64,000 nucleotides of DNA from Litchfieldella qijiaojingensis (GCF_014651875.1 NZ_BMXS01000001.1:186001-250000); one strand, 5' to 3'; shown: positions 52,259 through 61,572, counted from the stretch's first letter. The notes: generated by a model from the sequence alone, not told the origin. A program made the numbers and translations.

Positions 52259-53446
52259 GCACTCCACCGTATCGCCTTCTCGCAGTTCGCTATAAGCGGG
52301 AACTACGGCCAGTGCATTGGCCGCGATGCACGATGACAGCACCGCCGAGTTCTGGTCGGCAAAGGCTGTGGCGCGGGGGCCTTCGGCATCGAAGGTCAGG
52401 GCGACACGCATGTAGTGGCGACGAGCCTGGGTGCGGGTAGCGAATTCGCTGCGTGCGTGGATACGGGGCAATTGCTTGAGCGCCGGGCAGTCGAGCAACT
52501 CACCTATCAGCGGGCGCAGGAACAGCCAGGCACCTACATAGCCAGAGACCGGATTGCCCGGCAGGCCGATGAAGCGGGCCTCGCCATGGGCGCCGGACAA
52601 TCGGCCTAGTGCCAATGGCTTGCCTGGCCGCATCGCCAGGCGCCACAGGTCCAGTTGCCCAAGCTGCTTTAGGGCGCGTTTGACGTGGTCTTCCTCGCCG
52701 ACGCTGACACCACCGGTGGTGACCACCACATCAGCGATTTCCGCGGCTTCGGCCAGCATGCTGCAAGTGGTCGCGAAATCGTCCGGGACACTGGCGACAT
52801 GCACCACATCCGCCCCGAAGCGTTCCAAGAGGCGCTTCAGCATGGGGCGATTGGAGTTGTAGATCTGGCCGGAGGCGAGTGGCTCGCCAGGAGAGATCAC
52901 CTCATCGCCAGTGGAAAGTAGGGCAATGCGCGGTCGCCGACGAACCTCGACCTCGGTTACGCCCTGGCCGGCGAGTTGGCCCAGGGCGGCGGCCTCTAGC
53001 CGCGTTCCCGTGGGCAACAGCTCGCTGCCGGCACGCACATCGCGGCCACGACGGCGTACGTTGTCGCCAGAGGGAATGTCGCCGGGAATCCATACTCCGT
53101 CGTCACGAATTTCCACGCGTTCCTGCATCACTACGCAGTCGGCCCCCGAAGGAATGGCGCCTCCGGTGAAGATCCGCGCGCAAGAGCCGGACTCGAGCGG
53201 GGCGCTGGCTTGCCCAGCGGCAATGCGCTGGGAAACGGGCAATACACGGCCAGCATCTTCGGCGCGCAGTGCGTAGCCGTCCATCGCACTGTTATCGAAG
53301 GGGGGCACATCCAAGCGCGCGGCAATGCTAGCCGCTAATACTCGGCCGGCGGCTCGGTCACAGGGCACAGTCTCGCCGGGCAGGGGTGAAACACCATCGA
53401 GCAAGGTTTCCAGCGCCGCTTCGACGCTCTGCAGGTCATCAGCCAT
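52238..53446 (-). CDS. moeA: Molybdopterin molybdenumtransferase MoeA
   Basis: 402 residues. Inserts molybdate into molybdopterin. Signatures: PPFDNSAMDGYALRAEDA, IFTGGAIPSGADCVVMQE, LLSTGDEVISPGEPLASGQI, VVTTGGVSVGEEDHVKRAL and GLPGNPVSGYVGAWLFLRP. ATG 53446 is inside the end of moaB with an 8-bp overlap. Likely serves the formate dehydrogenase encoded downstream. Overlaps convergent acpH by 21 bp. Confidence 0.94.
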   Translation of the reverse strand: MADDLQSVEAALETLLDGVSPLPGETVPCDRAAGRVLAASIAARLDVPPFDNSAMDGYALRAEDAGRVLPVSQRIAAGQASAPLESGSCARIFTGGAIPSGADCVVMQERVEIRDDGVWIPGDIPSGDNVRRRGRDVRAGSELLPTGTRLEAAALGQLAGQGVTEVEVRRRPRIALLSTGDEVISPGEPLASGQIYNSNRPMLKRLLERFGADVVHVASVPDDFATTCSMLAEAAEIADVVVTTGGVSVGEEDHVKRALKQLGQLDLWRLAMRPGKPLALGRLSGAHGEARFIGLPGNPVSGYVGAWLFLRPLIGELLDCPALKQLPRIHARSEFATRTQARRHYMRVALTFDAEGPRATAFADQNSAVLSSCIAANALAVVPAYSELREGDTVECLWLVEA

Positions 53447-53969
53447 GGGTGCCGCGTCCCGGAATGACGAGATTAGCGAAATTGCAGGGCTTGTGACGGC
53501 TGTCGAGCTGTTCGCACAGGATGCCGTCCCAGGCGGTGCGACAGGCACCGGTCGAGCCGGGCAGACAGAACACCACCGTGGCGTTGGCCAACCCGCCAAG
53601 GCAACGACTCTGGATGGTCGAGCTGCCGATCTCCTGCCACGACAAGTGCCGGAACAATTCACCGAAACCCTCGATGGTCTTGTCGAGCAGGACGCCGACG
53701 GCCTCGGGCGTGGAGTCGCGCCCCGTGAAGCCGGTACCGCCTGTGGTCAGTATCACTTGTACCTCGGGATCGGCGATCCAGGCCGCGACCCGGGCGCGGA
53801 TGCGGTACACGTCGTCGACCACGATACGCTTGTCGACCAGCAGGTGGCCGGCTTCTTCAAGCCGCTCGACCAGCGCCTGGCCGCTGCGATCGGTCTCCTC
53901 GGTGCGGGTGTCGGAGACCGTGAGAACCGCGAACTTCAGCGGGACGAAACTGTCGCGATCGGCGCTCAT
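53439..53969 (-). CDS. moaB: Molybdenum cofactor biosynthesis protein MoaB
   Basis: 176 residues. MPT-adenylyltransferase-type fold: KFAVLTVSDTRTEETDRSGQ, VILTTGGTGFTGRDSTPEAV and FCLPGSTGACRTAWDGIL. Ends with HKPCNFANLVIPGRG. ATG 53969; the longer upstream reading overlaps the DUF1244 gene. Overlaps moeA by 8 bp and DUF1244 by 4 bp. Confidence 0.92.
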   Translation of the reverse strand: MSADRDSFVPLKFAVLTVSDTRTEETDRSGQALVERLEEAGHLLVDKRIVVDDVYRIRARVAAWIADPEVQVILTTGGTGFTGRDSTPEAVGVLLDKTIEGFGELFRHLSWQEIGSSTIQSRCLGGLANATVVFCLPGSTGACRTAWDGILCEQLDSRHKPCNFANLVIPGRGTHG

Positions 53970-54283
53970 GCCTGCCCCTTCTTCTTCTGCTGACGAGCCT
54001 CTAGGGCGGCGAGCTGCTCGGGGGTTGCCGGGGCCTGGTACTTCTCCTTCCACTCGGCGTAGGACATGCCGTAGACATATTCACGCGCCGCCTCGTAGTC
54101 GAGCTCTGCACCGCGCTCCTCGGCGGCGGCGACCAGCCACTTCGACAGGCAATTGCGGCAGAAGTCGGCGAGGATCATCAGATCGATGTTCTGCACGTCC
54201 TTGTTGTCGTCCAGGTGCTTGAGCAGGCGACGGAAGGCCGCAGCTTCCAGCTCGGTGCGGGTGTTGTCGTCGAGATGATGCAT
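53966..54283 (-). CDS. DUF1244 family protein
   Basis: 105 residues. Contains AAAFRRLLKHLDDNKDVQNI, DLMILADFCRNCLSKWL and YGMSYAEWKEKYQAPAT, the DUF1244 pattern with a conserved Cys pair (CRNC). Function unknown. AAGGAG precedes ATG 54283. It heads a transcript with moaB and moeA and is separated from the formate dehydrogenase genes by a terminator. Confidence 0.87.
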   Translation of the reverse strand: MHHLDDNTRTELEAAAFRRLLKHLDDNKDVQNIDLMILADFCRNCLSKWLVAAAEERGAELDYEAAREYVYGMSYAEWKEKYQAPATPEQLAALEARQQKKKGQA

Positions 54284-54324
54284 GATGCGTGACTCCTTGA
54301 GGAAACTGCCTCAAGGATAACAAA

Positions 54325-54353
54325 AGACATCGCCCCGTAGGGGGGCGATGTCT
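54325..54353 (-). terminator. Rho-independent terminator of the formate dehydrogenase operon
   Basis: AGACATCGCCCC (54325-54336) pairs with GGGGCGATGTCT (54342-54353), a 12-bp stem around GTAGG. On the minus strand it is followed by TTTTGTT, so it ends the fdh transcript 15 bp after the gamma-subunit stop. Confidence 0.88.
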
Positions 54354-54367
54354 AAGCGGCATATCGA

Positions 54368-55414
54368 TCAACTCGATCGTTGGGGTGGCGTCGATTCTTC
54401 TCCGAGAGTCTCATCGGCGTCGGCGGCCTGGTGCTTGACCTCCTCGTACCACAGGTTGTGGTGCTCCTTGGCCCAGGTCTCGTCCACGTAGCCGGTGGCC
54501 ATGCCTTCCAGCGACCCCTCGGTGCCCAGGGTGCCGATATAGATGTGCCCCAGCGCCACGGCGGTGAGCCCAAGGGCGCCCACGGCGTGGACGATATTGG
54601 CCCACTGCATGGCATCCCGGCTTTGGCCGTAGTTGGGGAAATCGAGCACCAAGCCGCTGGCGATCACCACGAGACCGGCGGTAGCGAGCAGCCAGTACCA
54701 GACCTTCTCGCCGCCATTGGCGAAGCCGGCGTCTGGATGGCGGCCCTTGCCGATCAAGCCGCCGCCTTGCTTGAACCACGTCCAGTCGTGCTTGCTGGGC
54801 AGGTTGCGCACCAGGAACTTGGCCAGGATGATCACCAGCAGCACGCCGAATAACGGGCCAAGGTAGTTGTGCAGCATCTTGGAGCCGGAGATCATGCCGG
54901 CCCAGAAGGCATCGCCGAACAGCGTCTTGAACAAGAACTTGCCATACAGCAGGTTGAGTCCGGTCAAAGCCAGGATGATGAACAGCGTGGCCACCGACCA
55001 GTGCAAGGAGCGTTCGAGTGCCGTCCAGCGCAACAGTTTGCGTCCGGTGCGTGGTTCGTCCAGATGCTTGCGACCGACGATCAGATAGAACAGCACGATC
55101 ATCGCCAGCATGCCGCAGATCGCGATCAGTCCAAACGGCGAAACCCAGCGGTTGCGAATCTGGCGCCAGGTCTCCCCACTGGCATTGATCAGATTGTAGT
55201 TGCTGTCGAAACGCGAATCCCGATAGTTGGGCCCGGTTTCGCCGCTGCGTACTTGCCGCCAGGTGTCGGCATCGGTCGCCGGTACGGCAGTGGCGATTTC
55301 GCCTTCGGGGTCGGCCTGAGCCAGCACTGGCCCCGCCATGCCCAGGCTCAACAACACCAGCAGGGCCAGCAGGGGGACCCGCCAGGTGTGCAGCCATTCA
55401 GTCAGCAGGTTCAT
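54368..55414 (-). CDS. fdhC: Formate dehydrogenase gamma subunit (cytochrome b556)
   Basis: 348 residues. A signal-type N-terminus (LLALLVLLSLGMAGPVLAQA) and a periplasmic segment come before four hydrophobic helices with heme-ligand histidines: LERSLHWSVATLFIILALTG, GSKMLHNYLGPLFGVLLV and IVHAVGALGLTAVALGHIYI. Anchors the complex and passes electrons to quinone. Longer than E. coli FdnI (~217), resembling the Wolinella/Shewanella type. ATG 55414; stop is followed by the terminator. Confidence 0.9.
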   Translation of the reverse strand: MNLLTEWLHTWRVPLLALLVLLSLGMAGPVLAQADPEGEIATAVPATDADTWRQVRSGETGPNYRDSRFDSNYNLINASGETWRQIRNRWVSPFGLIAICGMLAMIVLFYLIVGRKHLDEPRTGRKLLRWTALERSLHWSVATLFIILALTGLNLLYGKFLFKTLFGDAFWAGMISGSKMLHNYLGPLFGVLLVIILAKFLVRNLPSKHDWTWFKQGGGLIGKGRHPDAGFANGGEKVWYWLLATAGLVVIASGLVLDFPNYGQSRDAMQWANIVHAVGALGLTAVALGHIYIGTLGTEGSLEGMATGYVDETWAKEHHNLWYEEVKHQAADADETLGEESTPPQRSS

Positions 55415-55423
55415 GGGACCTCC

Positions 55424-56044
55424 TCATTGCTGGCGCGTGGCGTCATAGGCCAGTTCATCCGCCGTGGCAGGGCGCCCCTCGAGCGAGGACCAGGCACCGT
55501 CCTCGTGGCCACGCTGCACTACGCGCTGGCGGAAGATGTCGGCCACGGTCTGGGCATCCCCGGCCAGCAGCGCCTTGGTCGAGCACATCTCGGCACACAA
55601 CGGCAGCTTGCCCTCGGCGATGCGGTTGGCACCGTACTTCTGGTATTCCTCTTCCTTGGAGTTGGCGGGGCCCCCTGCGCAGAAAGTGCATTTGTCCATC
55701 TTGCCGCGTTCGCCGAAGGCGTTCTGCTTGGGAAACTGTGGTGCCCCGAACGGGCAGGCATACAGACAGTAGCCGCAGCCGATGCACAGGTCCTTGTCAT
55801 GCAACACGATGCCGTCGTCGGTCTTGTAGAAGCAGTCGGTGGGGCAGACCGCCATGCACGGCGCATCGTCGCAATGCATGCAAGCCACCGAGATCGACAC
55901 CTCGCCGGGTTCACCGTCATTGAGGGTCACCACGCGGCGCCGCTGGATGCCCCATTCCACGTCGTTGGCGTTCTTGCAGGCGGTGACGCAGCCGTTGCAC
56001 TCGATGCAGCGTTCCGCGTCGCACATGAATTTCATCTGAGCCAT
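55424..56044 (-). CDS. fdhB: Formate dehydrogenase beta subunit (4Fe-4S ferredoxin)
   Basis: 206 residues. Four cluster motifs: CDAERCIECNGCVTAC, CMHCDDAPCMAVCPTDC, CIGCGYCLYACPFGAP and CTFCAGGP with later Cys. No C-terminal membrane helix, unlike E. coli FdnH (294), so it relies on the gamma subunit for anchoring. Transfers electrons from the molybdenum site to the heme b. Preceded by AAGGAG; lies 27 bp after fdhA. Confidence 0.92.
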   Translation of the reverse strand: MAQMKFMCDAERCIECNGCVTACKNANDVEWGIQRRRVVTLNDGEPGEVSISVACMHCDDAPCMAVCPTDCFYKTDDGIVLHDKDLCIGCGYCLYACPFGAPQFPKQNAFGERGKMDKCTFCAGGPANSKEEEYQKYGANRIAEGKLPLCAEMCSTKALLAGDAQTVADIFRQRVVQRGHEDGAWSSLEGRPATADELAYDATRQQ

Positions 56045-56071
56045 GGGAATCTCCTTTAAGCACGAGCGCGA

Positions 56072-58930
56072 TCAGCTGGCTTTCTCGATGCGACACAGGG
56101 TGCACTTGGTTTCCTGCATCTGGGTCACCGAGTCGTAGCCGTAGGTGGTGGCGGTGTTGGCCGCTTCGCCCAGCACGTAGGGTGCCGAGCCTTCCGGATA
56201 GCGGTCGTGCAGGCTCTCGCCCTGGAACATGCCGCCAAAGTGGAAGGGCATGAACACCACCTCGCGGGCAACCCGAGGCGTGACCAACGCCTTGACGCGC
56301 ACGCGTCCGCCCTCGGCTCCTTCCACCCAAACGTCGTCGCCTTCGGCGATGCCCAGGTCATTGGCCAGCGCCGGATTGATCTCGACGAACATCTCCTGCT
56401 GCAGCTCGGCGAGCCAGGACATCGAGCGAGTTTCCTCGCCGCCCCCTTCGTACTCCACCAGTCGGCCGGACGTGAGGATGATCGGGTAGTCGCCGGTGAC
56501 ATCCTTCTCCTGAATGCTGCGATAGAGCGTCGGCAGGCGATAGTGGGATGCGACGTCGTCCCAGGTCGGATAGTCCGCGACCAAGTCGCGGCGGCTGGTG
56601 TAGAGCGGCTCGCGGTGCTTGGGGATCGGGTCCGGGAATGTCCAGACGTTGCAGCGCGCCTTGGCGTTGCCGAAGGGCGCGCATTCGTGGGCGATGGCCA
56701 CCCGCTGGATACCGCCGGAGAGGTCGGTCTTCCAGTTCTTGCCCTCGGCCTCGCGCTTTTCCTCCTCGGTCAGTTCATCCCACCAACCCAGGTCCTTGAG
56801 CATGTCGGCGGTGAATTCCGGATAACCGTCCTCGAGCTCTGAATCGCGGCTGAAGACGCCATCGGCGAGGATGTTCTCGCCATTGCGCTCGATACCGAAG
56901 CGGGCGCGGAAGGTCAGGCCGCCTTCGGACACTCGCTTGCTGGTGTCGTAGAGGATCGGTGTGCCAGGGTGGCCCATCTCCGCAGTGCCCCAGCAGGGCC
57001 AAGGCAGTCCATAGTAGTCGCCGTCGGCGGGACCGCCCTCGGCGCGCGTGGTATGGAAGTCGAAGGTGTGCCAATTCTGCTGGTGCGTCTTTAACCGTTC
57101 GGGACTCTGGCCGGTGTAGCCCACGGTCCACATGCCGCGGTTGAGCTCGCGGGTGATGTCCTCGATCAGCGGCTCCGTGCCATTGACCTCGATGTGCTTG
57201 CACAGCTCGTCGGCGAAGCCCAGCTTGCGGGCCAGCAGGTACATGATCTCATGGTCGGGCTTGGACTCGAACAGCGGCTCGATGACCTTGTCGCGCCACT
57301 GCAGCGAGCGGTTGGTGGCGGTCACGCTGCCGTAGGTCTCGAACTGGGTGGCCGCCGGCAGCAGGTAGACGCCGTCGCGGCGGTCGTGCATGACCCCGGC
57401 CACGGTGGGGTAGGGATCGACGATGACCATCATCTCGAGCTGCTGCATGGCCTTCTGCATCTCGGGACCGCGGGTCTGCGAGTTGACCGCGTGCCCCCAG
57501 TAGAACATCGCCTTGAGCTGGGTGCGTTGCGAGATGGCCTCTTCGTCCTCCAGCACGCCGTCGACCCAGCGCGACACCGTGATGCCATTGCTGAACATCG
57601 GTTTGCCGTCGGCGTACTCGGTCTGGTCGAAGCGGCTTTCCAGCCACTCGTAGTCCAGGTCCCAGATCCGTGCCCAGTGGCGCCAGGCCCCCTCGGCGAG
57701 GCCGTAGTAGCCGGGCAGAGAGTGGGACATCAGCCCCAGGTCGGTGGCCCCCTGCACGTTGTCATGACCGCGGAAGATGTTGGCGCCGCCGCCGGAGACG
57801 CCGATGTTGCCCAGCGCCAGCTCCAGGATGCAGTAGGCGCGGGTGTTGTTGTTGCCGGTGGTGTGCTGGGTTCCGCCCATGCACCACACTACACAGCCGG
57901 GGCGATTCTCGGCGAGGCGCCGGGCGGTGTCACGCATGGCGGCCTCGGGTACGCCGGTGATGTTTTCCACCACCGCGGGCGTGAAGTTCGCCACCTCGGT
58001 GCGTACCTCGTCCATGGCATAGACGCGCTGCCGGATGTACTCGCGATCCTCCCAGCCGTTCTCGAAGATGTGCCATAGCAGTCCCCAGATGAAGGCCACG
58101 TCGGACCCCGGGCGAATGCGGATATAGCTGTCGGCCTTGGCCGCGGTGCGGGTGAAGCGCGGGTCGACGACGATGATCTGGGCCTGGCTGCGCTCCTTGG
58201 CCAGCAGGATGTGCTGCATGGCCACCGGGTGGGCCTCGGTGGGATTGGAGCCGATGAACATGATCGACTTGCTGTTCTGGAGATCGTTGAGCGAATTGGT
58301 CATCGCTCCGTAGCCCCAAGTGTTGGCCACGCCCGCCACGGTGGTGGAGTGACAGATGCGCGCCTGGTGGTCGGTGTTGTTGGTGCCGGCCAGGGCGGCG
58401 AACTTGCGCATCAGGTACGCCTGTTCGTTGTTGAACTTGGCCGAGCCGAGCCAGTAGATGCTGTCGGGGCCGTGCTGCCCGGTGAGTTCGAGCACCTTGT
58501 TGCCGATCTCCTCGATGGCCTCGTCCCAGCTCATGCGCTGCCACTCGCCATCGACCAGCTTCATGGGATACTTGAGCCGGCGGCTGGAGTGGCCGTGCTG
58601 GCGCAGGGAGGCGCCCTTGGCACAGTGCGCGCCGCGGTTGAAGGGGTGGTCGAAGGCGGGTTCCTGCCTGGTCCAGATGCCTTCCTGAACCTCGGCATAC
58701 ACCCCACAGCCCACAGAACAGTGGGAGCAGATGGTGCGCTTCGTCTCGACCGGTGCGTCGAGCACCGGTGTTTTCTCCGCGGACTCCGCTCGTTGCATCA
58801 TGGGGGCGCTCATGAAGCCGGCTGCTGCCAGACCGCCGGTGGCAGCGCCACTGCGCTTGAGAAACTGACGGCGGGAGATGCCAAGCCCGCTGGTCGACTT
58901 CGGCGTATCGGTTTTGCGAGTCAGTCGCAT
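56072..58930 (-). CDS. fdhA: Formate dehydrogenase alpha subunit, molybdenum/tungsten catalytic (Cys type)
   Basis: 952 residues. TAT signal SRRQFLKRSG (residues ~19-28) sends it folded across the membrane. 4Fe-4S ligands in CSHCSVGCGVYAE and C103. The metal ligand is Cys193 in ARICHSTTV, encoded by TGT, in the place where E. coli FdnG has selenocysteine 196. Further family blocks: FIGSNPTEAHPVAMQHI, GANIFRGHDNVQGATD and LVEYEGGGEETRSMSWL. Oxidises formate in the periplasm. Follows the small TAT protein by 23 bp. Confidence 0.95.
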   Translation of the reverse strand: MRLTRKTDTPKSTSGLGISRRQFLKRSGAATGGLAAAGFMSAPMMQRAESAEKTPVLDAPVETKRTICSHCSVGCGVYAEVQEGIWTRQEPAFDHPFNRGAHCAKGASLRQHGHSSRRLKYPMKLVDGEWQRMSWDEAIEEIGNKVLELTGQHGPDSIYWLGSAKFNNEQAYLMRKFAALAGTNNTDHQARICHSTTVAGVANTWGYGAMTNSLNDLQNSKSIMFIGSNPTEAHPVAMQHILLAKERSQAQIIVVDPRFTRTAAKADSYIRIRPGSDVAFIWGLLWHIFENGWEDREYIRQRVYAMDEVRTEVANFTPAVVENITGVPEAAMRDTARRLAENRPGCVVWCMGGTQHTTGNNNTRAYCILELALGNIGVSGGGANIFRGHDNVQGATDLGLMSHSLPGYYGLAEGAWRHWARIWDLDYEWLESRFDQTEYADGKPMFSNGITVSRWVDGVLEDEEAISQRTQLKAMFYWGHAVNSQTRGPEMQKAMQQLEMMVIVDPYPTVAGVMHDRRDGVYLLPAATQFETYGSVTATNRSLQWRDKVIEPLFESKPDHEIMYLLARKLGFADELCKHIEVNGTEPLIEDITRELNRGMWTVGYTGQSPERLKTHQQNWHTFDFHTTRAEGGPADGDYYGLPWPCWGTAEMGHPGTPILYDTSKRVSEGGLTFRARFGIERNGENILADGVFSRDSELEDGYPEFTADMLKDLGWWDELTEEEKREAEGKNWKTDLSGGIQRVAIAHECAPFGNAKARCNVWTFPDPIPKHREPLYTSRRDLVADYPTWDDVASHYRLPTLYRSIQEKDVTGDYPIILTSGRLVEYEGGGEETRSMSWLAELQQEMFVEINPALANDLGIAEGDDVWVEGAEGGRVRVKALVTPRVAREVVFMPFHFGGMFQGESLHDRYPEGSAPYVLGEAANTATTYGYDSVTQMQETKCTLCRIEKAS

Positions 58931-58953
58931 GGCGATGTTCTCCTGTCTGGCCG

Positions 58954-59160
58954 TTAGTCACGCAGGGTGGCGTAAAAGGCACGAATGTGCTCGGTCTCCC
59001 GGTAGTTACGGGAGGTCTCACCCTCGTTCTTCGTCGGCGTGGACTCGGCCTGCGCCAGGCTGACGTGGCCTACGGCCGCTGCGGCTCCTGCAGCGGCGGT
59101 ACCGACGCCGAGGGTCTTCAGAAAGCGGCGGCGCTGGGGATTGGTTGTCTTCTTGGGCAT
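58954..59160 (-). CDS. Formate dehydrogenase region small TAT-targeted protein
   Basis: 68 residues. TAT signal QRRRFLKTLGVGTAAAG, then a short mature part ending YRETEHIRAFYATLRD, which fits exactly the pattern Y-[HRK]-x-[TS]-x-H-[IV]-x-x-[YF]-Y of the TIGR02811 family. Such proteins are found beside formate dehydrogenase genes and their role is unknown; a bound cofactor or a small subunit has been proposed. GAGGAG precedes ATG 59160. First small gene before fdhA. Confidence 0.88.
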   Translation of the reverse strand: MPKKTTNPQRRRFLKTLGVGTAAAGAAAAVGHVSLAQAESTPTKNEGETSRNYRETEHIRAFYATLRD

Positions 59161-59236
59161 GGAATTCTCCTCGGTCTTGTACTGGCCGCTGATGGCCATT
59201 GTTGTCGTTGTATCTGCATACCCCGCTGCAACGGCA

Positions 59237-59848
59237 TCAAGGCTCGACGAGCCGAACGGGTTGATGCGAGGCTTCGCTCTCCAGACGGTCATGCTCCATA
59301 TCGATAAAGGCCCGGCCCAACTGGCCCAGCCGGGAATAGAAGGGGGTCTCCACGGCGGCGAGGTCTTCCAGGCAGCGGAAGGCCCAGGGCGCCAGGTGAG
59401 CCATGAAGAACCCCGCTTCGCTTGGGGAGCGGGTTTCGATCAGCATGGCCATCACCTCGCAGAGTGCCGCCAAGTGATCCTCGGGGTCGCGGCTATGCTC
59501 GGCGCGCTCGACCCCTAGGCGGCGAAGGTCGCGGCGCAGAGCGACCAGCGCCTCCTCCATCAGCTCGCCGTTGCGATACCAGGAGGCGTAAGGCGTCACA
59601 TCACCCTGGACCACGCCCACCAGATGCCGAAAGTGGGCACGTGCGAGCACGTCGGGCGAGGAGTTGGCACTGGCGTCGGCGAGTGCCCGCCAGCACTCGG
59701 CAAGTGGACTGCCATCGTCTTCGATCTCGAGCCCCGCCAGCCAGTCGAGCAGCTCCCGGTCGGGAGCTTCCAGCAGGAGTCTGGCCAGCAGTCGATAGAT
59801 GTCGGCTCGCAGGGCATGGGAATCATCGAGCTCGGTCATCGCGCTCAT
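59237..59848 (-). CDS. TorD-family chaperone for formate dehydrogenase
   Basis: 203 residues, all-helical TorD/DmsD type: ALRADIYRLLARLLLEAPDR, HFRHLVGVVQGDVTPYASWY and EDHLAALCEVMAMLIE with FMAHLAPWAFRCLEDLA. Usually proofreads the TAT signal of the molybdoenzyme and holds it for cofactor loading. ATG 59848 overlaps the ferredoxin stop by 4 bp. Cytoplasmic. Confidence 0.88.
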   Translation of the reverse strand: MSAMTELDDSHALRADIYRLLARLLLEAPDRELLDWLAGLEIEDDGSPLAECWRALADASANSSPDVLARAHFRHLVGVVQGDVTPYASWYRNGELMEEALVALRRDLRRLGVERAEHSRDPEDHLAALCEVMAMLIETRSPSEAGFFMAHLAPWAFRCLEDLAAVETPFYSRLGQLGRAFIDMEHDRLESEASHQPVRLVEP

Positions 59849-61572
59849 ACCTTCAGTTGCGATTCGGGGTCGTGGGCCAGCTCCTGCCAAACGTCCCTGA
59901 CCCGGCAGTCCTCACACATTTCCAGGCGTGCCATGGCTTGGCCGGCGAAGTAGGGATGATCAGCGAGCTTGGCCTTGATGTTGGCGATGGTGCTGGCCGT
60001 GGCGAAGGGCTTGCCGCAGTGGATGCATTCGAAGGGCGCTTCCTCGTGACACACGCGACGCTGTTCTCGCGCGTTATCGGCCAGGAAGCCCGGGGCCAGG
60101 GCAATGGCATCTTCCGGGCAAGCGTGAACGCAGAGCCCGCACTGCACGCAGTCAGCTTCGCGGAAGCTCAGTAGTGGATGGTCGTCACCGGCGGCCAATG
60201 CCGGCGTGGGACAGTTGGCGACGCAAGCCATGCATAGGGTGCAGGCGTCGGTATCCACGTCGAGACCGCCATAGGCGGCGCCACTGGGCATGGAATGGCG
60301 ATAACCATCAGGCGTGCCGCACTCGAGAAGACATGCCAGCACGCCGTTCAAGCGCTCGCGCTTGCTTGTCGTGTCGAAAGCCAAGGGCTTGGAATCCAGC
60401 GGTGGGTGCGACGGCAGCGCGTCGCGAGCGATATTGTCGCCGGCCTCGATGCGCTTGATCCGTTCCTTGGCGTGACCCATGGCTTCCAGCAAGGCTTGGG
60501 CCTGGGCCAGTTGATCGTCGAGGAAGGCGACCAGGCGCTCGGGCATGTCCGCGCGATACTGGATCCGTACCTCCGCGGCGCCACCGGCCAAGGCGGTTAG
60601 CCACTGGTCGTGCCCAGCGGCACCTAACTCTTCCAGTGGGATATCGAGCACATGTCCTGCGCTATCTTCCTCGCTGGCAAGATCCTCGGCTTCGCCGAAG
60701 CGGACCACGGGGGTAGAGCCGCCGGCCTCGCGATAGGCGGCCAGCCACGCCAGAAGGGTGTCCTGTTGACGTTGAGTCTCCGGTAGCCGGAATTGGATGG
60801 CCCCGGTGGGGCAGGCGCTGGTACAACTGCCGATTCCGTGGCAACGGAAAGGGTCGATCTCGATCCAGGCCTCGATTCGCTCCTGATGGCTGGCGATGGC
60901 ATCGGCCGGGCACACCTCGAGACAGCGGGTACAGCCGGTGTTGCCGCTGGAGGCATGGGCACATAGGTCCTGATTGATCTGGAAGTAACGAGGCTTGTCG
61001 AATTCGCCTACCAGGCCGGCGAGTTCCTCCACCGCGGAGTCGAGAGTGCCATTGTCGTGGCTAGCTCTCACATAGCCGGGAGGAGACAGTTCCAAGGCCA
61101 GGATTGGAGTCGTGCCCAAATCAAGGACCAGATCGAAGTGCTCGCGGCCCGTCAGAGCCTTGGCCAAGTCGAGTAATGATCCATCCCGCACCAGGCTGGC
61201 CGTGAAGCGGCCAAGATAGCCATCGATGCGCAGGTCCCGGGCCTGGGCGGGAGATAGGGTTTGGCTATTCAGGTCGCCGGTGTCATGCAGCAGACGTTCA
61301 TCCTGTTTGTCGTCATCGACGGGTATGGCACCAGTGCTTGGGGTCGGTTCGGTGTACAGCAACGTGGGAGAGGGTAGCCCTGCCTCGCGAAGGGCGCGGG
61401 CAGCACGTCGCGCGCAGCGCTCATTGCCCAGGATCAGGGTATGGCCCTGACTGGAATAGCTGACGCTGGCGGGGGTGAGATTGACCGGCCAGGATACCTG
61501 GCGACGTGCGCATTCTCTCGCATGCCGATTGCGTGGATCGTCCACCGGCATCAGGTTGATTCGCTGGTTCAT
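59845..61572 (-). CDS. Large 4Fe-4S ferredoxin-domain protein of the formate dehydrogenase locus
   Basis: 575 residues. At least two pairs of CxxCxxCxxxC-type sites: GCTRCLEVCPADAI with CHGIGSCTSACPTGAI (about 215-275), and CTLCMACVANCPTPAL with CVQCGLCVHACPEDAI (about 455-500). A further Cys cluster at FECIHCGKPF and MCEDCRVRDVW near the end looks like a separate metal site. The N-terminal ~190 residues have no motif I recognise. No signal peptide, so cytoplasmic. Probably moves electrons to or from the cofactor or the chaperone. Overlaps torD. Confidence 0.8.
   Translation of the reverse strand: MNQRINLMPVDDPRNRHARECARRQVSWPVNLTPASVSYSSQGHTLILGNERCARRAARALREAGLPSPTLLYTEPTPSTGAIPVDDDKQDERLLHDTGDLNSQTLSPAQARDLRIDGYLGRFTASLVRDGSLLDLAKALTGREHFDLVLDLGTTPILALELSPPGYVRASHDNGTLDSAVEELAGLVGEFDKPRYFQINQDLCAHASSGNTGCTRCLEVCPADAIASHQERIEAWIEIDPFRCHGIGSCTSACPTGAIQFRLPETQRQQDTLLAWLAAYREAGGSTPVVRFGEAEDLASEEDSAGHVLDIPLEELGAAGHDQWLTALAGGAAEVRIQYRADMPERLVAFLDDQLAQAQALLEAMGHAKERIKRIEAGDNIARDALPSHPPLDSKPLAFDTTSKRERLNGVLACLLECGTPDGYRHSMPSGAAYGGLDVDTDACTLCMACVANCPTPALAAGDDHPLLSFREADCVQCGLCVHACPEDAIALAPGFLADNAREQRRVCHEEAPFECIHCGKPFATASTIANIKAKLADHPYFAGQAMARLEMCEDCRVRDVWQELAHDPESQLKV

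Noticed and set aside
54869-56059. 396-codon plus-strand frame over the fdhC/fdhB region
   Set aside because: Shadow of two well-supported minus-strand subunits with iron-sulfur and heme motifs.
57194-58078. 294-codon plus-strand frame inside fdhA
   Set aside because: Antisense to the molybdenum catalytic domain; no motif.
58340-58370. Possible selenocysteine codon in fdhA
   Set aside because: The residue at position 193 is read from TGT (Cys), and no in-frame TGA occurs in the gene.
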